A stretch of DNA of 64,000 bases from Bacteroidota bacterium. Lineage in GTDB: Bacteria > Bacteroidota > Bacteroidia > Chitinophagales > Saprospiraceae. This document shows, piece by piece, positions 27,601 to 36,719 of this stretch. Numbering within the stretch: position 1 is the stretch's first letter; every line of letters starts with the position of its first letter. The translations under genes and the position numbers were made by a program. A model generated the notes under the pieces. That model was given only the letters and a program-made list of their open reading frames with translations. It was not told where the DNA came from and searched no databases. The stretch spans positions 434,001-498,000 of the forward strand of contig JAKOVW010000079.1 in NCBI GenBank assembly GCA_029781865.1. Direction: 5' to 3'.

Positions 27601-30066
27601 TTTTTCCGACATACATCCATTCAAGCCGGTTACGACTAATTTATAAACACCTGAATCCCGGACCACAGGATCTTCCAACATCGATTGGAATGCATTAGGT
27701 CCTGTCCAATGATAGTTAATTGCATTTAAAACAGTTGCATCAATTTTAACTTTATCATTATTACAATCCAGTTGACCCGCACTAATACTAATGACAGGTT
27801 TTTGTGAATCCTGAATAACAGAAATCGTATCCTGAGATATGCAACCATTTGGAGCGGTAACGCGAACCGTATATAATCCTGCTTCTTTGACGTATGGATT
27901 CTGCAGTGGCGAACTAAATCCGGGAGGACCTGACCATTGAATCAAATTCAAAGTATCTATTGAACTATATTTTAAAATCAATTGCACACTATCATTACTG
28001 CAATTCAAGATACTCGTTGAAAGTTTAAAACTTGCTTTCAATGTATCAATTAAAATTTCAATAGAAGTGTCCAAAACGCAACCGGAGGTATCTGTCAGAA
28101 GAATCTGATACGTTCCAGCCTGTGTGATAACGGGATTAAGATCCCGGCTATAAAATCCGAATGGACCGTGATAGATCAAACTATCAATAACGGAATTCGT
28201 TCTTATATCAATTACTATGGTCTTGTTATTGCTGCATTTCAAAGTATCCGGCTGGACAAGGAAATCCGGTATATAGCGGATCGACTTCACCAGAATGTTC
28301 TCCATTGCAATACATCCATTCTCACCCTGAGCAGTAATCTGATAATTACCTGCGGCTCCAACAAAGGGATTTCGTTGATTGCTTTGAAATGAATCCGGCC
28401 CTTGCCACAACCAATTTAATATTGCAGAACTTGTAGAAAATTTCAAAATGGCAAGACTGTCTTTACACGTTATCACTCCTGCTTCAAGATTTAATAAAGG
28501 CTTTGCTGTATCGACTGAAACACTTATGGATTCAAAATTACTACAGCCATTCAGATCGGTAATTGTCACATAATACGTTCCAGCATTAACAACCTGGATT
28601 ACAGAATCCTGCCCAAGTGTCACTACTCCATCGGACCAATTATAACTTAAATCAGGAATACTGGATTTTGCAATAAGATCAACTGATTTTTTAAAACAGG
28701 TTAACGTATCCCCATAAACTCGCAACTCAGGTATATCATCCTTTTTAAAAATAGTGAATTCAGAAGAATCCATACAATTGCCTTCCGTAAAAACTACTTT
28801 ATAAATTCCTTCTTTATCAATAACCGGTTTAACAGAATCTGATAAACTATTAAAATTTCCATTTAGTGTCGACCATTCAATTATTGTATTTGAGGATCTG
28901 ATTGATGAAGATATGTCTATGGCAACTTTATTTCTTTTACAATCCAGCGAATCAATGTTACCAGCTATAATTTTCAGATCAATCACTTTTAAATCAAGCG
29001 AAATATTTGAATCACAACCGAAGGCAGACTTCAGGAATAAACTGTAGACGCCTGACTGATTATAGACCTGTCCTCCTATCAAAAAACTATCTCCCCGGCA
29101 AATGGTGACATTCTGTTTGATCAAGGCATAGGACGGATGGATGTAAATATTCAGACAATTCTTAGATAATTCCGCACAGATTCCTATGAGATTCGAAACT
29201 AATTCACTTTTATATTTGCTAACCAATGACCCAGGTAAAGGCAACTTAACACTATCCGACTTTAAATATGAAATACCACATAACAAATATTCCCCAACCG
29301 GATACGTGCTAAGATCAGGTAGGTCTTTCAACTCCAGTATGGTGTCATTTTGTGAAATGATGTACTTGTATGCATAAGCAGTATCCGGATTAAAAACCGG
29401 AAATGAAACTTCTTCTACATTGGATAGATTCAAATCACCCTGACAATAATCCAGTTGTGAGTGAGCAAACAAACCTCCATTCGGACTGCAATCCTCACAA
29501 TTGATTCCTGACTGATCGCAGAACAACAGGCAGAAACTTTCAATTAGTCCTTCATAAAATTTTTCATCATCAGTAACTGAAAGTGTCCATGTACCATTGA
29601 CTGTGCCTGAATTAAAATCTTCAAGACACCCATTTTGTGGATAATAGGTTCCACTATAAAACTTACCAAGAATACCCCAGGATTGGATATTATCCCATTT
29701 CTTTTTAAACCCGGGATCTGGTATGGCTACGGATGCACATGGTACAAAACTTACAAACCATTTGGAAAATGAACTATTCCCAGAGTTTCCATTTGGCCCG
29801 ATCAACCTTATGCGCTGACCGGAAGGAGAAATAAGATCCATAGTTACATCTCCTATGAACTTATGTTGAAACTTTACTTTAACGCCGCATACCCCCTGAT
29901 TAGGAGAAGCGAGATTGTTGTTTACTGCTCCACTGATCAACAATCTAACATTGATAGTTGATTTGTCTAATATCTGAAAGCTGGAATCAAAACAGCACCA
30001 TTGACCATACACATTACATGTACAAGCTATGATTACTGTTAAAATCAACCATTTGAGAATTCTCAT
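24694..30066 (-). CDS. giant secreted protein: P-domain, 15 cysteine-paired Ig-like repeats, SprB repeat, T9SS type B tail
   Basis: A 1790-residue protein. A signal peptide (about 1-22) is followed by a proprotein-convertase-like P-domain (about 25-190, with GDVTMDLISPSGQRI and NGTWTLSVTDD). After a linker, 15 consecutive repeats of about 77 residues run from about 368 to 1532, each with a cysteine early (LxC) and a second late (NGC or similar), often with WxGPxGF and GxYxVxVT between. A SprB-like unit (about 1533-1610, PLCFGENTGQILIDSI) and a CHU_C sorting domain (about 1694-1790, YLPNVFSPNKDNINDF) close the protein. It is probably surface-attached through the T9SS. It shares its late domains with the 1919-residue neighbour. 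Adhesion or matrix function is inferred. Confidence 0.9.
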   Translation of the reverse strand: MRILKWLILTVIIACTCNVYGQWCCFDSSFQILDKSTINVRLLISGAVNNNLASPNQGVCGVKVKFQHKFIGDVTMDLISPSGQRIRLIGPNGNSGNSSFSKWFVSFVPCASVAIPDPGFKKKWDNIQSWGILGKFYSGTYYPQNGCLEDFNSGTVNGTWTLSVTDDEKFYEGLIESFCLLFCDQSGINCEDCSPNGGLFAHSQLDYCQGDLNLSNVEEVSFPVFNPDTAYAYKYIISQNDTILELKDLPDLSTYPVGEYLLCGISYLKSDSVKLPLPGSLVSKYKSELVSNLIGICAELSKNCLNIYIHPSYALIKQNVTICRGDSFLIGGQVYNQSGVYSLFLKSAFGCDSNISLDLKVIDLKIIAGNIDSLDCKRNKVAIDISSSIRSSNTIIEWSTLNGNFNSLSDSVKPVIDKEGIYKVVFTEGNCMDSSEFTIFKKDDIPELRVYGDTLTCFKKSVDLIAKSSIPDLSYNWSDGVVTLGQDSVIQVVNAGTYYVTITDLNGCSNFESISVSVDTAKPLLNLEAGVITCKDSLAILKFSTSSAILNWLWQGPDSFQSNQRNPFVGAAGNYQITAQGENGCIAMENILVKSIRYIPDFLVQPDTLKCSNNKTIVIDIRTNSVIDSLIYHGPFGFYSRDLNPVITQAGTYQILLTDTSGCVLDTSIEILIDTLKASFKLSTSILNCSNDSVQLILKYSSIDTLNLIQWSGPPGFSSPLQNPYVKEAGLYTVRVTAPNGCISQDTISVIQDSQKPVISISAGQLDCNNDKVKIDATVLNAINYHWTGPNAFQSMLEDPVVRDSGVYKLVVTGLNGCMSEKSIEVIADKRSPVSSVVSGILNCKTDSVLLKLIHAVTLDSVQWTGPGNLKSNLDSFYVHLPGFYRVYGKGINGCIDSVIIQVGIDTLAPVFTLNADTLSCKNANVLVSVTIADTSSGFLWRTPSGGILASKNITVTIPGWYHLTVTSANGCVSIDSVEVIDRRNNPDFIFNRDSIICSDSIAELAIRSKDLNLSYLWNGPNGFVSTDSMVQVTANGWYFYTVTNSFQCKVKDSFLVKSYLQKPKVLFSNPVFDCLTKVNPFLDAILLDSLDLYEWIYPSGLTIQNTHIPVTTSGMYIFRGVNEYGCLSDDTLNVVFDTMHPVINFVLFDSLNCARQQIVPNVETIPAGMTYQWSGPGGFISSLPNPLLKTAGTYFLKITGANFCYADTSLVLVADTMPPSIQALGGTITCAAKAIKLGIQSTDSLSSFIWQSPVGTIYNIRTPMVSDSGWYIVIVKGRNECLSIDSAYVSENTKSPVLKLNGVSIPCSPDSAAIGLESKDSILNVQWSGPNGFMSMQRNPFVKDTGFYYVVATGTNNCTSRDSVLVDDNRRIPLLNASGGKISCKDSIIQLDAVVSPSIVKFIWTGPGVNDSFSLKPLVHNPGFYTISIVDTFGCKNDTTIEVVIDTLKPVIQIAALDSLICEQQKVRLVNLNIGLQYKYLWSSVDGMIGLIRNRDTVIVDGPGIYELVVLDTVNGCIQKSGYPLKESKSDLTGLELQVIPPLCFGENTGQILIDSIRGGQSPFLYSTDGKNFDSVLDLSHLNSGNTTLFVKDKYGCIYDTLINIPEPMPLTLYLGRDTSIRLGQSYSILPVTNVNTAVLQLISWTPAKDLDCSDCFNVLSSPKNTIRYVMKITDDKGCIAEDDIVISIVDKPSIYLPNVFSPNKDNINDFVTIVSGEDEVNVKAFAIFDRWGNLLFSRENFQVSGTLDLWDGTVKGEPMNPGVYVYKIEIQLINGKNYQQAGDITLIR
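25471..28965 (-). repeat. 15 tandem ~77-residue protein repeats (coding)
   Basis: Within the 1790-residue protein, fifteen units follow one another without spacers. The consensus is roughly L-x-C near position 10, W-x-G-P-x-G/x-F near 35, N-P-x-V near 45, G-x-Y-x-V-x-V-T near 53, then N-G-C and a closing D-x-x-x-P. Unit lengths range from about 76 to 83 residues. Sequence identity between units is modest, so the array is old and not a recent slippage product. Boundaries are approximate. Confidence 0.85.
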
Positions 30067-30250
30067 CTCTTACTACCGGGTTAATTACCTGCTAAATCTA
30101 TTTAATCAGATCAAACAGATATTATTTAAAGAGTCTGTTATTAAATTACTCTACTCCATCCGGCTTGCGAATGACTATTGTCTTAATACATCAGAATCAC
30201 CACCTGGTCTTTATTAAAATCCAGGGCCTTTTGTAGCTTAGCCGGTGATT

Positions 30251-33200
30251 CTATTTAGAAAGGAATATCGTTTTGGTAATACTTTCTTTCGCACTATTGA
30301 AATGAATCAAATAACTACCTTCATTTAAGAATTCAAGATTCAATTCCCTCTGATATCTACCATTGATTACTGGTAAAATCTCGGAATACAATTCTCTACC
30401 CAAAAGATCGTATAATTCCAATTTTATATTAATCGATTCTGAATTGCCCTGAATATTCAGTTTGCCATTGAACGGATTTGGGTAAACTATTGGATTTGCG
30501 GATTGACCCGAACTAATCTGATTTATCGGTTTATCATTCGTTAATTCATACTTGTAATATACGGTATCCGGACACAAGACTGTGGAGATTACACGGATAT
30601 AGGATTGTTTAATCAATTCATTTTCACCGTTAGAATTTCTGACAGTGAGTTTAACTGTATACGTTCCTTTTTTTGCATAGTACACCGAAGGATTTTTTTC
30701 GTCTGAGGTATTGGGTTCACCACCATCAAATTGCCATGACCATAAATTAACATCAGAGGAAGTTTTGCTTTTGAATTGGATATTTCCGGAACCGCAAATC
30801 AGTGTTGTATCTGATAAAAAGTCAACTTTAGGAATCAGGTAAACTGCAACTGTTTTTACTAGGGTATCATTTCCACAATTATTTGAAATAACCAATTTCA
30901 CCTGATATTCTCCTTCTGCGGTATACACATGTGAAGGTGAATTCTCATTGCTGATTTTACCATCTCCAAAATCCCATAATTGACCTTTACCATATTTGGA
31001 TTGATTTGAAAAATAAACGGTTGATCCACCAATTGCAGTTTTAAAATCAGCTTCAGGAAATGCTTCGACATTGATAAAGGCATATTGCGTATATGTCGTT
31101 GAATCATTTCCGCTTTTTGCAGTCAGACTAACATCATAAGTTCCCGGAGCATTATATACAATTACCGGATTTGTATCTGTTGAAGCGGATGGTATGCCTC
31201 CTGGAAAAGCCCAGGCAAAAGATGTTGCTCCGAAAGAAGTATTTGTAAACTGAACAGTGTATGGTATGCAACCATTGGGTTGACTCACTTTAAAGCCTGC
31301 CAATAGTGATTTTGCTATATCAATTTGCTTAATGATGGTTACACTTCCACAGTTATTGTTTACAGTTAATTTGGCCTGATACGTTCCGGGTAAATAACTA
31401 TGACTTGGATTCAATTCAGTGCTGGTTGTATTATCTCCAAAATCCCAGATCCAGGATTGAGCATTACTTGATTTATTTGTAAAGGTTACAACGTTTTTAT
31501 TAATAACTGTATCAAAAGCACTAACCGGCAATGAATCGGATGTGATGTACTTTAATTTTTCTGCCTTGGCGGTATACTTACTGTTCTTTGCGGTCAGTCT
31601 TACATCAAAAACACCGTGAATTTTATACTCCACAACAGGTTCAAACAGTGTAGATGTTGATGGCGTTCCACCAGGGAAATCCCATTCCCAGGAAGTCACA
31701 TTTTTAGATGATAGGTTGATATACTTAACCTTGAAACTTGCACATCCCTTTGTGGTGTCTGAAGTAAACAAAGCAATTGGGGACGTAACTATTGTTACGT
31801 TCATTTTAGTTTCATTGATTCCACAATCGTTTTCTGCTCTTAAAGTAATGGTATAAACTCCATCATTTGCATATTCATGAACAGGATCAACATCGTTTGA
31901 TGTTTCACCATCACCGAAATCCCACTCATACGTATTGCCGTATAAGGAAAGATTGGTAAGATAAACATAGCGCTCGATGTTTACTTTGCTGAATTTTGCA
32001 ACTGGCTTGTCTTCTGCAAAAATGTATTGTTTGAAAGTAACCGTACTGTTTCCAAAGTTATTAGTAACCTTTAGGGTCACATCATACATTCCATACACTT
32101 TATACTGAACTGATGGATTTTTCAATGTAGATGCAGAGGGAGTACCTCCGGGGAATGTCCATTGCCAACTGGTCGGATCATTAGTGGATAAATCTGTAAA
32201 CTGTACATTGAATGGAACACAGTGTTCTGTCGGAGTTCCATAAAAATCAGCTACCGGAGGCGAACCACTGGAACAAGCTGATAAGCATCCTCTGGTTTTA
32301 ACAAAAGCATTGACGGCAGCAATAGAGGTAGATGACCAGTCAGTACTACAATTTACAGCAGGCGCCATGATATATGGCGCTCCACTTCCATCGTGCTGAC
32401 AATTAAAATTATGGCCGGTTTCATGAGCTTCCAACTGCCTGACGCAATTGTTTGATCCACCATAATCAGAGCAAACATTATATTCCAAATTCGTACAAAC
32501 CGTTCCTACCCATGCCAGTCCAACAGCACCTGATTTGAATTTGGTGGTCCAGTTGGTAGCAATATCATAAACTGCACCGTATCCACCTCCACTTCCCCAG
32601 CTTTGATGCTGATCTAATTGCGAGTTGATATCGTTAATTCCATTCCATGGATCTCCTGCTGAAGAAAGGGCAACAAAACTGGCCGTTTGAACAAATTCTA
32701 TACCGGAGGCAAATTCATTGTCATAATTAGCTCCCATAAGGGTCAAAATCGTAGTATTCCAATTCTCAACCGCAGCCTGTGAACCTCTCTTCTGAAATAC
32801 GGTAAAGTCATTTGAAATGGCAATTTCGACCTGGTAACAACCAGCCCTGTTCTCGATATGCAACTCTTTACTCTTTTCTGTTATGTCGTTTTTATTTTTC
32901 TTATACAATTCAAATCCGCAGGAAATGCTGGTATTTGGTATGATATTATCCGTGTTATAGACTACCAGATAGTCCGGGGACATGGAAGGATCGATACCAT
33001 TGGCAGGCTCAATAAAAAAAGTCATTCCACCCTGTTCTACCATTCCTGCGATGTAATTTTCAGCAACAACCATTCTGGCTTGTCCTCCTCTTTCGGATTT
33101 AAGATATCCTATCATGGCCGTATTAGCCGGTTTTCGATTGGACGTAATGACACCATGATCGGTGCCAACCTTCGAAACAAAATCTGCCGCGTAAATACTA

Positions 33201-33451
33201 TGCTCGAACAGATCGAGATTCCAATCCAGATCCTTACTCTGTAAGTGCAGTATATGCTCATTTCCGCGGGACGCCATAGCAGACTTCAATTGATCATATT
33301 GAATCCGGAAGACTTTGTATTCAAAAAAGGTCTTGTTTAATGGCGAACTTTTATCCACATTTACACCGCTCAATTGAATTGACTGGCTCTGCAGAAAATT
33401 GATAAAACCAATGAGTAAAATGAATGTTAAACCTAATCCCAGACGTTTCAT
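30251..33451 (-). CDS. secreted reprolysin-like metalloprotease with seven PKD domains and T9SS type A tail
   Basis: I start this at the internal ATG (complement of 33449-33451), giving 1066 residues, because MKRLGLGLTFILLIGFINF makes a proper signal peptide whereas an upstream in-frame ATG at 33487 would place 12 extra residues before it. The zinc motif HETGHNFNCQH (about 343-353) with Met-turn YIMAP (about 360-364) identifies a metzincin of the ADAM/reprolysin group. Seven PKD domains (about 398-960) alternate between a longer form containing WxFPGG and a shorter form containing WDFGDG. The last ~78 residues (VYPNPFNGKLNI onward) are a Por-type sorting domain. It is likely a surface or released protease acting on proteins or matrix. 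Confidence 0.92.
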   Translation of the reverse strand: MKRLGLGLTFILLIGFINFLQSQSIQLSGVNVDKSSPLNKTFFEYKVFRIQYDQLKSAMASRGNEHILHLQSKDLDWNLDLFEHSIYAADFVSKVGTDHGVITSNRKPANTAMIGYLKSERGGQARMVVAENYIAGMVEQGGMTFFIEPANGIDPSMSPDYLVVYNTDNIIPNTSISCGFELYKKNKNDITEKSKELHIENRAGCYQVEIAISNDFTVFQKRGSQAAVENWNTTILTLMGANYDNEFASGIEFVQTASFVALSSAGDPWNGINDINSQLDQHQSWGSGGGYGAVYDIATNWTTKFKSGAVGLAWVGTVCTNLEYNVCSDYGGSNNCVRQLEAHETGHNFNCQHDGSGAPYIMAPAVNCSTDWSSTSIAAVNAFVKTRGCLSACSSGSPPVADFYGTPTEHCVPFNVQFTDLSTNDPTSWQWTFPGGTPSASTLKNPSVQYKVYGMYDVTLKVTNNFGNSTVTFKQYIFAEDKPVAKFSKVNIERYVYLTNLSLYGNTYEWDFGDGETSNDVDPVHEYANDGVYTITLRAENDCGINETKMNVTIVTSPIALFTSDTTKGCASFKVKYINLSSKNVTSWEWDFPGGTPSTSTLFEPVVEYKIHGVFDVRLTAKNSKYTAKAEKLKYITSDSLPVSAFDTVINKNVVTFTNKSSNAQSWIWDFGDNTTSTELNPSHSYLPGTYQAKLTVNNNCGSVTIIKQIDIAKSLLAGFKVSQPNGCIPYTVQFTNTSFGATSFAWAFPGGIPSASTDTNPVIVYNAPGTYDVSLTAKSGNDSTTYTQYAFINVEAFPEADFKTAIGGSTVYFSNQSKYGKGQLWDFGDGKISNENSPSHVYTAEGEYQVKLVISNNCGNDTLVKTVAVYLIPKVDFLSDTTLICGSGNIQFKSKTSSDVNLWSWQFDGGEPNTSDEKNPSVYYAKKGTYTVKLTVRNSNGENELIKQSYIRVISTVLCPDTVYYKYELTNDKPINQISSGQSANPIVYPNPFNGKLNIQGNSESINIKLELYDLLGRELYSEILPVINGRYQRELNLEFLNEGSYLIHFNSAKESITKTIFLSK

Positions 33452-33515
33452 ATAAAAATTGTTAAAAAGAATCCGTAAAAATATCAAAAAAATATCATTT
33501 TAAAAACGAAATTGT

Positions 33516-34163
33516 ATGTCCGAAACAACATTAACTAAATCAAACCCTATTATACTGTATTTCAACAAGTTAATAAGATTATTCTGCCTTGTCGGCTGCC
33601 TTGTTTTTTGCCTCCATTTCGATGCCTTGGCCCAGGTCAAAAAGGCTAAGAAAACCAAAGAAAAAAGCGAATGGACCAAAGACCTCTGGTATGGCGGAGG
33701 AGTTAATCTTGGTTTTAGTTCAGATTATTATAACGGTCTACAGTCCAATTATTTTGTATTCGGCATTTCCCCCATGGTAGGATACAAACTAAATTCCGTC
33801 ATTTCTGTAGGTCCCAGAATCAGTATCGACTGGACCATTGCCAAATTCAATGACGGTTTTCAAAGCTATAAATACAATAGTGTCGATTACGGATTAGGTG
33901 TATTTGCCCGATTCAAATTTCTGGATAATTTATTTGCTCATGCAGAGTACAGTCAGCTGAATGAAACCTATACAACCGGATATATTGTTAACAATGAATT
34001 GGAGAAATTCAGGCAATGGAGGGCAATAGCACTTCTAGGTCTTGGATATACCACCAATCAGATTTGGTCTTATGAAATCAATGTGAATTATAATTTCCTT
34101 GAAAAAGACAAATCGTATCGCCTGCCTATCATCTACCGTGCCGGAATTACGTACAACTTTTAA
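33516..34163 (+). CDS. outer-membrane beta-barrel-type protein
   Basis: A 215-residue protein with a long N-terminal lead and a hydrophobic signal segment (about 18-40, ending FDALAQ). The mature part is rich in Gly, Tyr and alternating hydrophobics (GGGVNLGFSSDYY, GISPMVGYKLN, GLGVFARFKFLD) and ends in an aromatic residue (GITYNF), as outer-membrane barrels do. It looks like a small 8-strand barrel of the porin-family/OmpW-like kind; no substrate can be assigned. The true start may be a later Met, but none gives a better signal peptide. Its stop codon overlaps that of the convergent TonB receptor gene by two bases. Confidence 0.78.
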   Translation: MSETTLTKSNPIILYFNKLIRLFCLVGCLVFCLHFDALAQVKKAKKTKEKSEWTKDLWYGGGVNLGFSSDYYNGLQSNYFVFGISPMVGYKLNSVISVGPRISIDWTIAKFNDGFQSYKYNSVDYGLGVFARFKFLDNLFAHAEYSQLNETYTTGYIVNNELEKFRQWRAIALLGLGYTTNQIWSYEINVNYNFLEKDKSYRLPIIYRAGITYNF

Positions 34164-36604
34164 TGAAAATCAAGGCTGATACCAAGGCTTAAATGCCTTA
34201 ATGCCTGAGGGAACAAGCCTTTATAGTAATAGTGATCCTTCATATCTGATGCCAGATATGGATCAGAATTCAAATCAAACGAATATTCTGAATTGAATTT
34301 TGAAATCCAACCATGGCTGATATATTTCGCGTCCAACAAGTTATAAATGGTCACCCAAAAATTCAAAGTTCCTAAACCCTGAAATGATTTATGTGCTGCG
34401 AATGTACATTCCAGATTATGATATCCCTTCAGGAACCCGGATACACTGGAATAATTATCGATATAAAATCCGGAAACATAATAATGATTGAGCCCAAATG
34501 ACACTTCCGGTAACTTTTTACTTTCAGATAGAATCTTTAATTTGATCCCGGACTGCATCACTGCACCCGGGGAATATGAAATGGTTGAATTCTTATGTGC
34601 CAATTCTTCATAACCAAGCAGATTATACAAAGAATCAATAATTGGAATTGATTCCTTAATTTCAGGAATTCTATTTAAACTGAAATTGCTGGCATTCCAA
34701 ACCGTAACCGAATTGGAAATATTGTAGTTTCCTTCAAATTCAAACCCTAAACGATAAGAACGGTCCAGGTTTACATGCAAGGCTTCGCCAACATTGTTTA
34801 GTTTGCCACTTAGCGCTAATTGACGCCGGTAATTCATAAAGTATCCATTCATCTTTAACCCGGCTTTCTTTTTATTGAATTTAAATCCCGCTTCTATATC
34901 AAACAATTGCTCCGGTTTCAGATCCCCTTCTCCATTCAACAAATCTTCCCTGAAAGGTTCCCGCTCCATAAATCCAATTGAAGAGTACCATTGCCAGTAT
35001 CTATTCAAATCAAATGATGCGAATAACTTAGGATTGAATAATTGGTATTTTTTCTGAATCTGTATGCTGTCCTTGAATTCCAATTTCCCGTTAATGTCAT
35101 CCTTTATATTTCTGTATTGCAAATCAACGCTGACACTAAATCGCTCAGAAAACCGGTAACTGAATTTAAGACATAAAGACAATTCCTTTTTAAGACCATT
35201 GTTCTCATAATAGCGTCCCCGCTGAAAACTGTATTCACTTAAATAAACTTCGGATACACGTCCAAAATGATCTCCGTCATAATTACTATAACTCAAAGAA
35301 GGACTCAGAGTCAGATGATCAACAGAGTTAATATTCAATCCGACATTTGCGAATATAAAATCATTTTGAAGCCATTGTCTTTTAACCAGATCAGCGGTAG
35401 AAGCTACCGGGCTTTGAATGTAATATTGACTTAAATCCTGACCTTGCTTATAGTTCTCATAATATCCATCTCCATGTGTATAATTGATACTACTATTTAA
35501 AATCACACGATCTGAAATCTGACTTTGATAGAAAAACTGAATGTGATCTTGTTTGTAATTGTCTTTTTCATCTTCATATGGACTACCAGGCTTTTCCGTT
35601 CCTGCAGTGTTATATGTTCTTAAACTATCTACATTTTCATATTGAACCGGCAATCCATTCCAGGCCTGACCTGTGACTTCAGATCCATGTAGATAATTCA
35701 ATCGCATAGAATAATTTTTTCTGATGACTGCACCGGAAAATCGAAAAGATTTTAAATCAGAACCACTTCTGTCAATATAGCCATCCGATTTTTGTCGGGA
35801 AAGTCCGAATTCAAAATTGTATTTATTATCAAGCAAACCGCTATTGGCCTGGAGGCTGTATTTCGAGCTATGATAAGATCCAATTTGCGTTTTAAGACGT
35901 AGAAACGGTTCAAAACTAAGTTTATTGGTATTGATATCAATGGCACCTCCGAAAGAAGGTGTTCCGGCCCTGTTCGGCACATTCCCTTTAATGACGGTAA
36001 TTTCCTGAGTTGATGAGATCAGATCTGGAACATCCACAAAATAGCTCAAAGAAGACTCGTTGTCATTGAAAGGAATCCCATTAATATTTATCTGAACATG
36101 AGACGGATCCATCCCTCTCATCCGGATACCAGTATAGCCAACACCGTTACCGGCATCTGACTGAACAACAATACCCGATACATTTCTCAATACGTAAGGA
36201 AGATCTTTTTCTTTATCGAGAGCCTGTAATTGAGTTTCCTCTAAATGGGTTGCATTTGAATACTTTGAAACATCCATTTGATAGGCACTCACAAGAATTT
36301 CATTAAACTCAATTCTGCGCTCGAGGAGGATATCAAAACTGGAATCTTTTGAAAAAACAGGAACGGTAAAATACTTTATGTCATACCGGTAATCAACAGA
36401 TAATGCATAGGTCCCCGGTGAAATATCTTTAATCGAATAAAATCCGAATTCATCTGTGACTGAAGATTGTGATGACTGTTCAATTTTTACCGTTAAATAT
36501 TGAAAGGGTTTTCCATTTTCATCTTTCACATAACCATGTAAACAATTTTGTGCAAGTGACAGATTTGCTGAGAGCAATGCAAAAGCAACATAAATTCGTA
36601 GCAT
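34160..36604 (-). CDS. TonB-dependent receptor under a TPP riboswitch (probable thiamine uptake)
   Basis: An 814-residue receptor. A signal peptide (about 1-18) is followed by a carboxypeptidase-regulatory-like domain (about 20-95, LHGYVKDENGKPFQYLTVKI), a plug (about 110-225, with VSGIVVQSDAGNGVGYTGIR and MRGMDPSHVQININGIPFND), and a large 22-strand barrel to the C-terminal SLGISLDFH. Such receptors use TonB-ExbBD energy to bring scarce solutes across the outer membrane. The TPP riboswitch 14 bases before the ATG indicates thiamine or a thiamine-related compound; this is inferred from the switch, not from the receptor sequence itself. The inner-membrane transporter PnuT, often adjacent in this phylum, is absent. 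Confidence 0.93.
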   Translation of the reverse strand: MLRIYVAFALLSANLSLAQNCLHGYVKDENGKPFQYLTVKIEQSSQSSVTDEFGFYSIKDISPGTYALSVDYRYDIKYFTVPVFSKDSSFDILLERRIEFNEILVSAYQMDVSKYSNATHLEETQLQALDKEKDLPYVLRNVSGIVVQSDAGNGVGYTGIRMRGMDPSHVQININGIPFNDNESSLSYFVDVPDLISSTQEITVIKGNVPNRAGTPSFGGAIDINTNKLSFEPFLRLKTQIGSYHSSKYSLQANSGLLDNKYNFEFGLSRQKSDGYIDRSGSDLKSFRFSGAVIRKNYSMRLNYLHGSEVTGQAWNGLPVQYENVDSLRTYNTAGTEKPGSPYEDEKDNYKQDHIQFFYQSQISDRVILNSSINYTHGDGYYENYKQGQDLSQYYIQSPVASTADLVKRQWLQNDFIFANVGLNINSVDHLTLSPSLSYSNYDGDHFGRVSEVYLSEYSFQRGRYYENNGLKKELSLCLKFSYRFSERFSVSVDLQYRNIKDDINGKLEFKDSIQIQKKYQLFNPKLFASFDLNRYWQWYSSIGFMEREPFREDLLNGEGDLKPEQLFDIEAGFKFNKKKAGLKMNGYFMNYRRQLALSGKLNNVGEALHVNLDRSYRLGFEFEGNYNISNSVTVWNASNFSLNRIPEIKESIPIIDSLYNLLGYEELAHKNSTISYSPGAVMQSGIKLKILSESKKLPEVSFGLNHYYVSGFYIDNYSSVSGFLKGYHNLECTFAAHKSFQGLGTLNFWVTIYNLLDAKYISHGWISKFNSEYSFDLNSDPYLASDMKDHYYYKGLFPQALRHLSLGISLDFH

Positions 36605-36617
36605 AATTGAGAATTAA

Positions 36618-36709
36618 GGGATGCTTGGATAGGCTCTCTCCCAGTCAGGCATTACCCTGTCAGGTTCAGCGGGTATAATCTCAGCCGGCTAAAGCATATT
36701 CGGCACCCC
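36618..36709 (-). promoter_or_regulatory. TPP (thiamine pyrophosphate) riboswitch
   Basis: Read on the minus strand, the element holds the conserved GGCTGAGA, ACCCGCTGAACCTGA and GGGTAATGCC blocks of the THI box. The outer P1 helix pairs GGGGTGC (36703-36709) with GCATCCC (36618-36624) over 7 bp with one G-U. It ends 13 bases before the receptor ATG (36604). With no room for a separate terminator, control by blocking the ribosome site is more likely than transcription termination. TPP bound to the aptamer would close P1 and shut down receptor synthesis. Confidence 0.95.
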
Positions 36710-36719
36710 AGTTAAAATA

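Noticed and set aside
33452-33487. Upstream ATG for the metalloprotease
   Set aside because: It would put 12 residues before an otherwise normal signal peptide; the start at 33451 is better.
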